From Siminovitchia acidinfaciens (GTDB taxonomy: Bacteria; Bacillota; Bacilli; Bacillales; Bacillaceae_C): a stretch of DNA of 64,000 bases. The translations under genes and the position numbers were made by a program. Below, one piece after another: positions 35,603-42,969 of this stretch. Below the pieces are notes generated by a model, which was not told where the DNA came from, did no database searches, and saw only the letters and a program-made list of their open reading frames with translations. Each line of letters begins with the position of its first letter. Within the stretch, counting starts at the first letter, position 1. Location of the stretch: the NCBI RefSeq assembly GCF_003605385.1, contig NZ_QYTV02000001.1, forward strand, positions 704,249 through 768,248, given 5' to 3'.

Positions 35603-36291
35603 GCAAGTCCCCCCTCAACGAAGTGCCTTACCTCATCAGTTTTTGGTGATTCAAGCAGGCTGCTATCTCCTGTTTCAGCCACTTTTCCTGCAATCATGAC
35701 CCATGTATAATGCCCGATGGTCCGGGCCTGTTCGAGATTGTGGGTAATCCACACCATTGTGACGTTGTAGCGCCGGTTTATTTTTACAATGAGCTGTTCA
35801 ATTTCCTTGCAAGACGTGAGGTCCAGCGATGAGGTGATCTCATCGAGCAATAAAATACGCGGGCGGTTCACAAGTGTCCTCGCGATAGAGACTTTTTGCT
35901 TCTGTCCTCCCGAGAGATCCTTGCTGTCCCTATGTAAAAATGATTTGTCCAAACCGACATCTTCCAAGAATGAAACGGCTTCTTTCTCCGAGAGCTTTTT
36001 TCCGGCAAGTTCCAATGGAAGGGATAAATTTTGGTATACACTCCCCTTTACCATTGGCGCGTTTTGCAATGCAATCCCGACCTGCCGCCTTAAGTCAACG
36101 GGGGCGTATTCACGGATATGTTTGCCGTGGATATAAATGTCTCCTGCAGTTGGCGAGATAAGTCCATTGCATAGCTTCAGCAAGGTTGTTTTTCCCGCTC
36201 CTGAAGGTCCTGCCAATGTCGTGATTTTGCCATCCGGAAAGGAGCCGGTCACATCTTTTAAAATTGCTGTTTCGTCAATTGAGTAATCCAC
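35599..36291 (-). CDS. fetA: ABC transporter ATP-binding protein, FetA type
   Basis: At least 230 residues from GTG 36291. Walker A GPSGAGKTT near residue 29, signature LSGGQKQK near 124 and Walker B LLLDEITSSLD near 146. The frame stays open 15 more codons upstream with convincing family sequence (KPAIHFNGVDYSIDE), but no ATG, GTG or TTG is found there. An ATT at 36336 stands 10 bases after AAGGAAG. The real start may be that ATT, giving about 245 residues, or the 5' end is damaged. ATPase partner of the FetB-like permease. Confidence 0.85.
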   Translation of the reverse strand: MDYSIDETAILKDVTGSFPDGKITTLAGPSGAGKTTLLKLCNGLISPTAGDIYIHGKHIREYAPVDLRRQVGIALQNAPMVKGSVYQNLSLPLELAGKKLSEKEAVSFLEDVGLDKSFLHRDSKDLSGGQKQKVSIARTLVNRPRILLLDEITSSLDLTSCKEIEQLIVKINRRYNVTMVWITHNLEQARTIGHYTWVMIAGKVAETGDSSLLESPKTDEVRHFVEGGLA

Positions 36292-36481
36292 ACCGTTAAA
36301 GTGGATAGCGGGTTTGTATTGGAAATCCGTTGAAATAGTTGATGCACTTCCTTTGTGAGATTAACTTTGTTCTATGAACATTATAGTATAAAAGCGGAAA
36401 CAGAGTTTGAAATATAAATTTCGTTTAATACGGTTTTTCAAGGGAAATTTTAAAAAAGAATCTACTAGAGGAGGTATAAAC

Positions 36482-36808
36482 ATGAACGCAACCTACGAAG
36501 AGTGTATAAAAGCCTGTCTGGAGTGCATGGAAGCCTGCAACTATTGCTTCGATGCCTGTTTGAAAGAGACAGATGTTAAAATGATGGTGGAGTGTATCCG
36601 GCTTGACCGTGAATGCGCCGACATGTGTGCATTTGCAGTTAAAGCGATGCAGATGGACAGTCCATTTGCCAAGGATATCTGCAGGTTGTGTGCAATTATT
36701 TGCGAAGCATGCGGAAATGAGTGTAAAAAGCATGATCAGGATCATTGCCAAAAGTGTGCGGAAGCGTGTTTGAAATGTGCAGAGATTTGCAGAAGCATGG
36801 CTTCGTGA
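36482..36808 (+). CDS. Cysteine-rich four-helix copper storage protein (Csp3/YhjQ type)
   Basis: 108 residues with 19 cysteines by my count, arranged as CxxxC and CxxC pairs along amphipathic helices (ECIKACLECMEACNYC, then ECADMC, CRLCAIICEACGNEC, HCQKCAEACLKCAEIC). This is the pattern of Csp proteins, tetrameric cytosolic stores that bind many Cu(I) ions in the core of the bundle. No signal sequence, so cytosolic Csp3. ATG 36482 follows GAGGAGGT. A terminator follows at once. Confidence 0.92.
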   Translation: MNATYEECIKACLECMEACNYCFDACLKETDVKMMVECIRLDRECADMCAFAVKAMQMDSPFAKDICRLCAIICEACGNECKKHDQDHCQKCAEACLKCAEICRSMAS

Positions 36809-36850
36809 AAAAGCCTAAACAGCCCGTGGGCTGTTTAGGCTTTCTTTTCT
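36809..36850. terminator. Terminator after the Csp gene
   Basis: AAAGCCTAAACAGCCC and GGGCTGTTTAGGCTTT form a long stem followed by TCTTTTCTT. The convergent frameshifted gene ends inside it. Confidence 0.88.
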
Positions 36851-37110
36851 TAGGAAAACAAAAATGTTTATAACGGATAATCCTACAATAGCCAGCCACA
36901 TATAAAAGGAAGCCGCGTCACCGCCCAGTCCAAAGGCATCCACAATATACCCACTGGTGATCAGAAGAATCGTGGAAATAGAAAAGCAAATGAAAAGCGG
37001 GTAAAGAATCTTTTTTGTGAAAACATCAGGGCCAAAAGAGCAAACAGGAAAATGATGACGGCAATGAATGCAGGCCGTAAATAAATGAATTCCTGAATTT
37101 GATAATCCAT
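36815..37110 (-). pseudogene. Small membrane protein gene, frameshifted
   Basis: ATG 37110 follows GGAGGTGG and starts MDYQIQEFIYLRPAFIAVII, with a first membrane helix. The frame then degrades, while the neighbouring frame continues ILYPLFICFSISTILLITSG, VDAFGLGGDAASFYMWLAIV and GLSVINIFVFLRKESL. The two join at a six-base A run (minus strand) near 37018, where one more A restores a protein of about 98 residues with three or four helices. The family is not recognised. Confidence 0.7.
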
Positions 37111-37309
37111 GAAAATCCACCTCCAACCGAGAACCTCCGCTTAAAAATAGTATGAAACATGTTACAGATCCTCTAAAATAATTTATACATAGATTTATTA
37201 GAGTTGTGGTAATCAATTACGGGAGTGAAATCGATGACAAGTGTGCAGCAGGGAGGGCGGATTTTAATGGTCATTCTTGTCCTTATCAAAAAGCAAAGTT
37301 TGATATATG

Positions 37310-38290
37310 TCAGTTTCCAGAACCCGAACTGCTAGATGAAGCAGCAGCCGCTGTAATCGAAGCAGTCATGGCCGCCTGTTGAGCTTGGAGAATGGTTTCA
37401 AGTGATGTATACAGGCTAGTTTCTATGAAAGCAGAGTTTTCCAGTTTGTCTTTTACAACAAAGCTGGCAGCAAGGGTTACATTCAAATCTTTCTGCCATT
37501 TGAAATGTTTCGTTTGGTTGAGTTGTTCATATACTTGATGGACTTTGTGCATATCCAATTCTTCCGGTGGAATCATCGCAAGCATTCCCATTACCGGGTA
37601 ATAGAAGGTTTTTTGCTTCAACCCGACCTCTTTGAATGCGTCAAACACTTCAATCGTCCGGCTCAATAATGTTTCGGCGCTTACCTCTTTGTCCAGTGTC
37701 AGGATATGGCTTAACATTTGAAGGTGGTTCCCTTTGCGAAATCCATGACGGTTCAGATCTTCATAGAAGCGCTCATTGCGTTCAATGACATCATCCCGGC
37801 CGCTTGAAGCAAGCAGCATCGCAAGCGGGTAATCCTCAGCAGATGTCAAAAAGAAGTGCTCTTTTTTCATTCGGTCGTAAATGTCTTTTGCTTTTGTGAT
37901 GACAGGACCATAATCCCCGGGTTCAGAGCCGGAGTTTTTAATCAACACAGATGCCGCAATATATGTGAATATGCCTCTCCTGAATTTCGCTTCAATCAAT
38001 TCATCGTAGGCATGAAACAGTGCAGGGATCTTCAGTTCTGGATCTTCGAAGCTCACATCAAGCATCGCAGCTGTAATGTAACGGGATTCTGATCGGATTG
38101 AAGAAAAAATGCCGGCCTGTTTTTTGATCTCCTCTGCCACCATCAGATAACGCTCCATTTGAAACAATTGTTGATTCAGCGCATAAAAAGAGGCAATAGT
38201 CATCAAAATTTTGTTATCCGTCACTTTCCATTTCATCTTTTTACTAAGTTCCTCATACACTTCAATGTACTTGGCAATATTTTGTTCCAT
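37310..38290 (-). CDS. DUF4003 family protein
   Basis: 326 residues, all-helical and soluble. MEQNIAKYIEVYEELSKKMKWK at the start and FEDPELKIPALFHAYDELIEAKF in the middle are the DUF4003 pattern. The C-terminus is low-complexity (ITAAAASSSSSGSGN). The family is typical of Bacillaceae and has no assigned function. ATG 38290 is preferred: GAAGGGGGT lies about 9 bases upstream. An in-frame codon seven positions upstream lacks such a site. Confidence 0.83.
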   Translation of the reverse strand: MEQNIAKYIEVYEELSKKMKWKVTDNKILMTIASFYALNQQLFQMERYLMVAEEIKKQAGIFSSIRSESRYITAAMLDVSFEDPELKIPALFHAYDELIEAKFRRGIFTYIAASVLIKNSGSEPGDYGPVITKAKDIYDRMKKEHFFLTSAEDYPLAMLLASSGRDDVIERNERFYEDLNRHGFRKGNHLQMLSHILTLDKEVSAETLLSRTIEVFDAFKEVGLKQKTFYYPVMGMLAMIPPEELDMHKVHQVYEQLNQTKHFKWQKDLNVTLAASFVVKDKLENSAFIETSLYTSLETILQAQQAAMTASITAAAASSSSSGSGN

Positions 38291-38468
38291 ATAAATGGAC
38301 CCCCTTCGCATTATCCTTTACTCTACATACGAAATTGCTGTATATTTAGTTTCGTTTTTTGCATGTGGTCGTTTTATTCAATAAAATGGCACAGTTACTT
38401 CACAATCAATACAATTGTTTTTGTTATGGTGGATATATATGATATAAAAGAGGCTGGTGATCAAAAAA

Positions 38469-39176
38469 ATGCAACAAATAAACTTATTTCTTGCTTTCGG
38501 AGCAGGGTTTTTATCATTTATTTCACCTTGTGCCCTTCCTTTATATCCCGCATTTTTGTCATATATTACAGGGATGACTGTGAACGAAATCAAGCAGGAG
38601 CGGGGAGTATTCAGGAAAAAGGCATTTATTCATACGATCCTGTTTCTAATCGGATTTTCTATCATCTTCTTGGCGTTGGGCTTGTCATCGACCATTTTCC
38701 AGGATATTTTTGTACGGTACCAAGACCTTTTGCGTCAGGTCGGGGCGATTGTTCTAGTGTTTTTTGGATTGGTGTTGACCGGTGTCCTGAATTTTAACCT
38801 TTTAAATATGGACAAGAAGATTCAATTCCAGAACAGGCCAGCAGGTTATTTGGGGTCTGTTTTAATTGGAATTGCATTTGCAGCAGGCTGGACACCGTGT
38901 ACAGGTCCGATATTAATGGGAGTCATCGCGCTTGTGGCTGCAAACCCGGGAATGGGTCTGCTTTATATGGGGGTTTATGTACTTGGATTCTCCATACCGT
39001 TTATCATTATGTCTTTGTTTATAGACAAAATGACATTCCTCAAAAAGCACGGGCAACGCTTTATGATGATTGGTGGAATTTTAATGATCGTCATGGGAAT
39101 ACTTCTGTTCTTTGATTGGTTGACAATCATTATTTCAATCTTAATTCCGTTATTCGGCGGCTTTACAGGGTTTTAA
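38469..39176 (+). CDS. ccdA: Cytochrome c biogenesis thiol transporter CcdA
   Basis: Carries reducing power from cytoplasmic thioredoxin across the membrane to extracytoplasmic thioredoxin-like proteins (ResA, StoA and relatives). 235 residues as in B. subtilis, six membrane segments, with the two active cysteines in SPCALPLYPAF near residue 20 and GWTPCTGP near 140. It ends FGGFTGF, as in B. subtilis (FGGFQGF). ATG 38469 has GGTGA 8 bases upstream; a GTG at 38457 is an alternative. The TlpA-like protein at 7.7 kb is a possible client. Confidence 0.93.
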   Translation: MQQINLFLAFGAGFLSFISPCALPLYPAFLSYITGMTVNEIKQERGVFRKKAFIHTILFLIGFSIIFLALGLSSTIFQDIFVRYQDLLRQVGAIVLVFFGLVLTGVLNFNLLNMDKKIQFQNRPAGYLGSVLIGIAFAAGWTPCTGPILMGVIALVAANPGMGLLYMGVYVLGFSIPFIIMSLFIDKMTFLKKHGQRFMMIGGILMIVMGILLFFDWLTIIISILIPLFGGFTGF

Positions 39177-39206
39177 AAAGTTGTCACAGATTTTAAATAA
39201 TTACTG

Positions 39207-39236
39207 AAAGTCCCGCATATTAGCGGGGCTTTTTCT
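39207..39236 (+). terminator. Terminator after ccdA
   Basis: AGTCCCGC and GCGGGGCT with loop ATATTA, then TTTTCT. Confidence 0.85.
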
Positions 39237-39268
39237 GTGCTACGATAAAAGAAAAAGGGGTGCTTCTG

Positions 39269-40318
39269 ATGACCGCTGTTCAGAGAGACCGCCGGTTTTA
39301 TATTTTGCTGTCCCTGCTTTTCCTCGTTCTTGGATCAAATACGTTATTGTACCGATCTCCTCTTACACCAATCGTTCTTCCTACTGATGCCAACTGGGTT
39401 GTAGTCGGTTCATTGATCGACTTTGCGATTGTTGCCCCGCTCCTTATTTTGTATCTGAAGCGTGGAAAAAAAATTACCGTTAAATCATTCATTACTTGGA
39501 TGGTAGCAGGCCTCGTATTTGCCAGATTTCTCATACCAAGCGCTTATTTTGAATCATTCACCTACGTGCCGATTGCAGCAATCGGCATTGAAGCACTGCT
39601 CGTTTTGGCCGAACTTGCTTTAGTTGCGTTACTTGCCTGGCGTCTGCCCGGTATCATCCGATGGATCAAGTCGCAGGGAGAAAGCCCGCTGTTCTCCCTT
39701 ACACCCGCTGTGGAAAAGAGTGTAGGTAATCATATGCTGCTTCAGGTTCTCGCATCGGAATTTCTCATGTTCTACTATGCATTTGCTTCTTGGAAAAAGC
39801 AGCCGCCATCAGGCGGGGCTTATTTTTCTCTTCACAAAAATTCAAGCCTCATCGCTTTTTATGTCATGCTCATTCATGCCATTGTCATAGAAACGGCCGC
39901 TGTTCACTGGATGATTCATGAAATGTCGGTCGTTTTTTCGGTAATTACGCTCCTCTTGAATATATATACTGTTATTTTTTTCATCGGAGATATTCAATCG
40001 ATAAGATTAAACCCGCTGTTTGTTCAACGAGAGAAAATTTTTGTTTCGCTTGGGCTTGGCAAACGCATCATAATACCAATGGAAGCAATTAAGGATATCA
40101 AGTGGGGGAAGGAAGCAGAAGAAGAGAAAATCAATCAAAAGGAAACAATCACCTTTATTGCAAAAGATTTTGAGACATTGCCGCCGCACTGCATTATTGA
40201 ATTCAAAAAGCCGCTTACAGCCAATTTTTTTATGGGATTTAAAAAAACATACACGAAAGCAGCAATCCGCCTCGATGAGCCGGACCGCTTCCGTTCACTG
40301 ATAGACAAAGAACAATGA
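39269..40318 (+). CDS. Multi-pass membrane protein with C-terminal cytoplasmic domain, unknown function
   Basis: 349 residues. About seven membrane segments between residues 10 and 250, and a soluble C-terminal domain (about 260-349) with PMEAIKDIKWGKEAEEEKIN that resembles a PH-like or bPH domain in length and pattern. I do not recognise the family. ATG 39269 follows AAAAGGGG. It stands alone, bordered by the ccdA terminator and by repeat copy C. Confidence 0.7.
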   Translation: MTAVQRDRRFYILLSLLFLVLGSNTLLYRSPLTPIVLPTDANWVVVGSLIDFAIVAPLLILYLKRGKKITVKSFITWMVAGLVFARFLIPSAYFESFTYVPIAAIGIEALLVLAELALVALLAWRLPGIIRWIKSQGESPLFSLTPAVEKSVGNHMLLQVLASEFLMFYYAFASWKKQPPSGGAYFSLHKNSSLIAFYVMLIHAIVIETAAVHWMIHEMSVVFSVITLLLNIYTVIFFIGDIQSIRLNPLFVQREKIFVSLGLGKRIIIPMEAIKDIKWGKEAEEEKINQKETITFIAKDFETLPPHCIIEFKKPLTANFFMGFKKTYTKAAIRLDEPDRFRSLIDKEQ

Positions 40319-40320
40319 TT

Positions 40321-40612
40321 GTCCAGATCCGGGCTCCAGCGACTAGCAGACTTCGCTAAACGTTAGCCCCATTGTCTAGCTTCTCGAGGTTATAAGCCTG
40401 CTAGGAAGCTTATTCAGGAAGAATGTGTTCCTGCTAGCCTATTCGAAGAAGGAACTGTTAAGCTCGGCGCAAAGCTACGCGGAGCTGATTCAAGGGAGTT
40501 TAACAAGATGTGATTGAAGTCAGTTGCTTCCCTGTGGTGGCTGAAAAAGCTGCCTCCTTGGGAAGCGTCTTATGCTTGTCGGGGCTGATCAAGGCGTCTC
40601 CGCTTTTCCTAT
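40321..40612 (+). repeat. Interspersed repeat element, copy C
   Basis: Shares with copy A the order: CTAG.CTTCTCGAGGTTATAAGC-type start, CTTATTCAGGA, GTTCCTGC, GCGCAAAGCT.CG, TGTGGTGGCTGAAAA and GCTTGTCG.GGCTGAT.AAGGCG, ending CGCTTTTCCTATAAA. It starts just 3 bases after the stop of the upstream gene. No gene or transposase inside. Confidence 0.8.
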
Positions 40613-40618
40613 AAACCG

Positions 40619-40667
40619 CAATCATCCCAGCCATCATTAAAGAGTGACTGGGATGATCATTTTTCAA
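40619..40667. terminator. Terminator between repeat C and the YjcZ gene
   Basis: AATCATCCCAG pairs with CTGGGATGATCATTTTTC, with a 17-base loop. Confidence 0.7.
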
Positions 40668-40669
40668 TA

Positions 40670-40807
40670 TTAGTAAAAGCAAACTGCACCGATAATTATT
40701 AGCAAGATGAACAGAACGACGATGAGCGCAAAACCGCCGCCGTATCCGAATCCGCCAACACCGCCGTAGCCGCAGCCGCCATATCCGTAGCCTCCGTATC
40801 CAAACAA
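40670..40807 (-). CDS. YjcZ family small sporulation-type membrane protein
   Basis: 45 residues from TTG 40807, or 48 from GTG 40816. The N-terminal half is Gly/Tyr repeats ([18 protein letters not shown]), and the C-terminal half is the family's conserved helix [19 protein letters not shown]. Proteins of this family are found throughout spore-formers. GAGGTGA lies 5 bases before the TTG. Role in the spore is unknown. Confidence 0.85.
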   Translation of the reverse strand: MFGYGGYGYGGCGYGGVGGFGYGGGFALIVVLFILLIIIGAVCFY

Positions 40808-40962
40808 ATGACTCACCTCTCTCCCGCAATGTCTCTAAGTGAGAGCCAATGCAGTCAGGAGAACATCCCTGCTGGGCCTCACCATAAAATATGCATTTGT
40901 TATACTTCTGGAAGGGATATTCACCCATTTTTTATTTTTTTACTTTGAATTTTGCTTATGAA

Positions 40963-41187
40963 TTACTCAACGCTGCTACTGCTGCTGCTTTCTTCCCCTT
41001 CATGCCCCTCACGAGGTCTACCAAAAAGGAAGTTCCAAGGATCTCTATGATGCTCTCTTTCTCTATGATGCTCTCTTTCTCTATGATGCTCCCTTTCTCT
41101 ATGGCGTTCTCGAATGAACTCAACATTCTTAGCATGAATCACCAAATTTTCCACGTGGATTTCTTTTGTCTTTTTTTCCCTAGACAT
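40963..41187 (-). CDS. Low-complexity His/Arg/Glu-repeat protein, probably spore coat-associated
   Basis: 74 residues. The N-terminus MSREKKTKEIHVENLVIHAK is followed by an array of an 18-base repeat encoding EREHHR (about 41040-41110, roughly three and a half copies), then DPWNFLFGRPRE and a tail of six serines. Charged His-rich repeats of this type are seen in coat proteins, and the neighbour is a YjcZ sporulation gene; the coat role is inferred. ATG 41187 is 6 bases after GAGAGGAGG, which supports real translation. Confidence 0.65.
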   Translation of the reverse strand: MSREKKTKEIHVENLVIHAKNVEFIRERHREREHHREREHHREREHHRDPWNFLFGRPREGHEGEESSSSSSVE

Positions 41188-41419
41188 CACAATCCTCCTC
41201 TCAGCTATTGTGTTTCTTTCTTATACTATTCAGTTGGCTTTTTTGTGTATAGGCGCGGAGAAAAATAAAACAACAAAAGAACCGCCCAATCTTTGGACGG
41301 TTTATTCATCACTCAGCAAAAGGCTGAAAGCTCCGGTGCTATTTTGTAATGTCCATTGCCTTCATATCAAATCAAGCAACTTCCAAGTTAAATGGCAATA
41401 GGGAGTTCAAAAAATCCTC

Positions 41420-41818
41420 TTAGTGTTTGTGGTTAAAGAGCCCCGCCTCTTTTGCCGCATCAAAGCTTTTATGGGTAAACTCGAACGGATTTCCGACATT
41501 TTCCCAGTGCATGTACATCAAACGCGGGCTGTCAAATAACCAGTGGTTGTGAACGGCAGTTACGATCAATCCTCTTTTTCTTAAGGCTGTCATGAACCTG
41601 TTGATTTCACTTTGTAGGATGACTGTCTCTCCAAGATTCAAAGTTCGTCCGCCCTGGTTATTTTCAAATGAGAGTGCAAAGGGAAGAGCCAGTGGTGAGC
41701 GGGTTCTCCGGTTTAAAATCAAGGCGTTAAAATTTCTGAGCCTCTGGATAACGCAAACAGGTGCAGCCGTGATGACTTCGCCGCCAATGATATTCGCCAA
41801 ACGTTGACAAGTTGACAT
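41420..41818 (-). CDS. DUF1259 family protein
   Basis: 132 residues. LNLGETVILQSEINRFMTAL, then VTAVHNHWLFDSPRLMYMHWE with conserved His residues, is the DUF1259 signature. AAGGAGGGA lies 6 bases before ATG 41818. The paired His motifs suggest a metal site; activity is unknown. No signal peptide. Confidence 0.85.
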   Translation of the reverse strand: MSTCQRLANIIGGEVITAAPVCVIQRLRNFNALILNRRTRSPLALPFALSFENNQGGRTLNLGETVILQSEINRFMTALRKRGLIVTAVHNHWLFDSPRLMYMHWENVGNPFEFTHKSFDAAKEAGLFNHKH

Positions 41819-41935
41819 TTATCTCCCTCCTTTCGACATGTTGATATAACATATGCGGGGGAAGGAGAGCTTGTATGGTTTTCAAACTAAAAAAGGAGCG
41901 ATATGGACTACTGTAAAGCTTCGGAGGGGGAAGAC

Positions 41936-41976
41936 AAAAAAACAAGGCCGAAGAGTTTCGTCCTTGTTGTTTTCAA
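41936..41976 (-). terminator. Terminator after the ferredoxin gene
   Basis: On the minus strand AACAAGG pairs with CCTTGTT and is followed by a T run. Confidence 0.65.
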
Positions 41977-41980
41977 ACGT

Positions 41981-42220
41981 TTATTTGGAAGCGAAGAATT
42001 CCTTTGCTTTCTCCAAGTATATGTTATCCTCCGGAAGCATTTCTTCTTCATGGTAGATTGCTTCAACCGGACAAACGGCTTGGCATGCGCCACAGTCAAT
42101 GCAAATATCCGGATCGATGAAGAACATTTCTTCCCCTTCTTCAATACAATCCACAGGACATACATCGACACATTCACCGAATTTTTCTCCGATACAAGGA
42201 GCTGTAATTACGTAAGCCAT
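41981..42220 (-). CDS. fer: 4Fe-4S ferredoxin, bacillus 7Fe type
   Basis: 79 residues. The N-terminus [25 protein letters not shown] and [16 protein letters not shown] carry the two cluster motifs. The spacing CxxxxxxxCxxxC gives a 3Fe-4S or 4Fe-4S site beside a standard CxxCxxCxxxCP. It transfers electrons in the cytoplasm. ATG 42220 follows AAAGGGTGG. Single gene with its own terminator. Confidence 0.9.
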   Translation of the reverse strand: MAYVITAPCIGEKFGECVDVCPVDCIEEGEEMFFIDPDICIDCGACQAVCPVEAIYHEEEMLPEDNIYLEKAKEFFASK

Positions 42221-42240
42221 TCAATAACCACCCTTTACTA

Positions 42241-42544
42241 ATGTATGAAAAAAATATAGGCATGTGTGTAAAACTTCAACTGAAAAAAATCAAACTACTG
42301 CTAATATAGCAAACCTGGCATGCACTTTCAATGCAATGGGACTATTTGCCACAAATTTCTCGAATGAAGGCAAAGAAAATAGTGGTATAAAATGTTAGTT
42401 TATAGGCATCGGAATCCGGATTAACGTCAATTTGCAACAAAGCCATCTCTTTCCATTTGTTCGATGTTGCAGCTTTTTTACGCCTGCGCCACACTAGGGC
42501 ATCCTGTCCATCGAAAAAAATACAAACAATTTAGGCGAATTCCC
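42241..42544. other. Spacer before the czrA promoter with a repeat fragment
   Basis: At about 42490-42516, CACACTAGGGCATCCTGTCC resembles the end of interspersed repeat copy B (CACTAGGACCTCCTGTCC), so a short relic of the element may be present. I see no gene in this stretch. Confidence 0.35.
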
Positions 42545-42573
42545 TTGACAAAAAACAAGAACTTCCATACATT
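42545..42573 (+). promoter_or_regulatory. Promoter of czrA-cadA
   Basis: TTGACA at 42545-42550 and TACATT at 42568-42573, spaced 17 bases. The metal-repressor operator lies just downstream. Confidence 0.6.
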
Positions 42574-42582
42574 GAAATTAAT

Positions 42583-42602
42583 ATATGAACATATGCTCAT
42601 AT
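42583..42602. promoter_or_regulatory. CzrA/SmtB-type operator
   Basis: ATATGAACATATGCTCATAT is an imperfect palindrome of the kind bound by ArsR/SmtB zinc and cadmium sensors. It sits about 10 bases after the -10 element and 26 bases before czrA, where a bound repressor would block transcription. Confidence 0.75.
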
Positions 42603-42627
42603 AAGAAGATTGGAAGTGATACACAAC

Positions 42628-42945
42628 ATGGCTAATGAAATGAAAAATGACTTTCCGGATGAATTAGATGAAGAGACATTATTAACTGTTTCGCAAATTT
42701 TTAAAGCATTAGGGGATCCGACAAGGATTCGGATTTTGCATCTGCTGTCCGAGCGGGAGTTTTCAGTGAATGAGATTGCTGAAAGCCTTAAATTACAGCA
42801 GTCGACGGTTTCACATCAGCTCCGCACGTTAAAAAACTTGCGGCTTGTTAAATATAGAAGAGAAGGAACGAGCTTTTATTATTCACATGATGACGAACAC
42901 GTCATGAACATTTTGGAACAGACAATCGACCATGCGACGCATTGA
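42628..42945 (+). CDS. czrA: ArsR/SmtB-family zinc/cobalt-responsive repressor CzrA
   Basis: 105 residues. Winged helix with the recognition helix [18 protein letters not shown] near residue 62. The last helix carries DEH, ten residues, then HATH, which is the alpha-5 zinc site (DxH-x10-HxxH) of CzrA. The repressor leaves DNA when it binds Zn or Co. ATG 42628 follows GGAAGTGA. The regulated ATPase gene begins 24 bases later, and an operator lies upstream. Confidence 0.92.
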   Translation: MANEMKNDFPDELDEETLLTVSQIFKALGDPTRIRILHLLSEREFSVNEIAESLKLQQSTVSHQLRTLKNLRLVKYRREGTSFYYSHDDEHVMNILEQTIDHATH

Positions 42946-42969
42946 GCATCTTAGATGGAGGTTTTAAAA

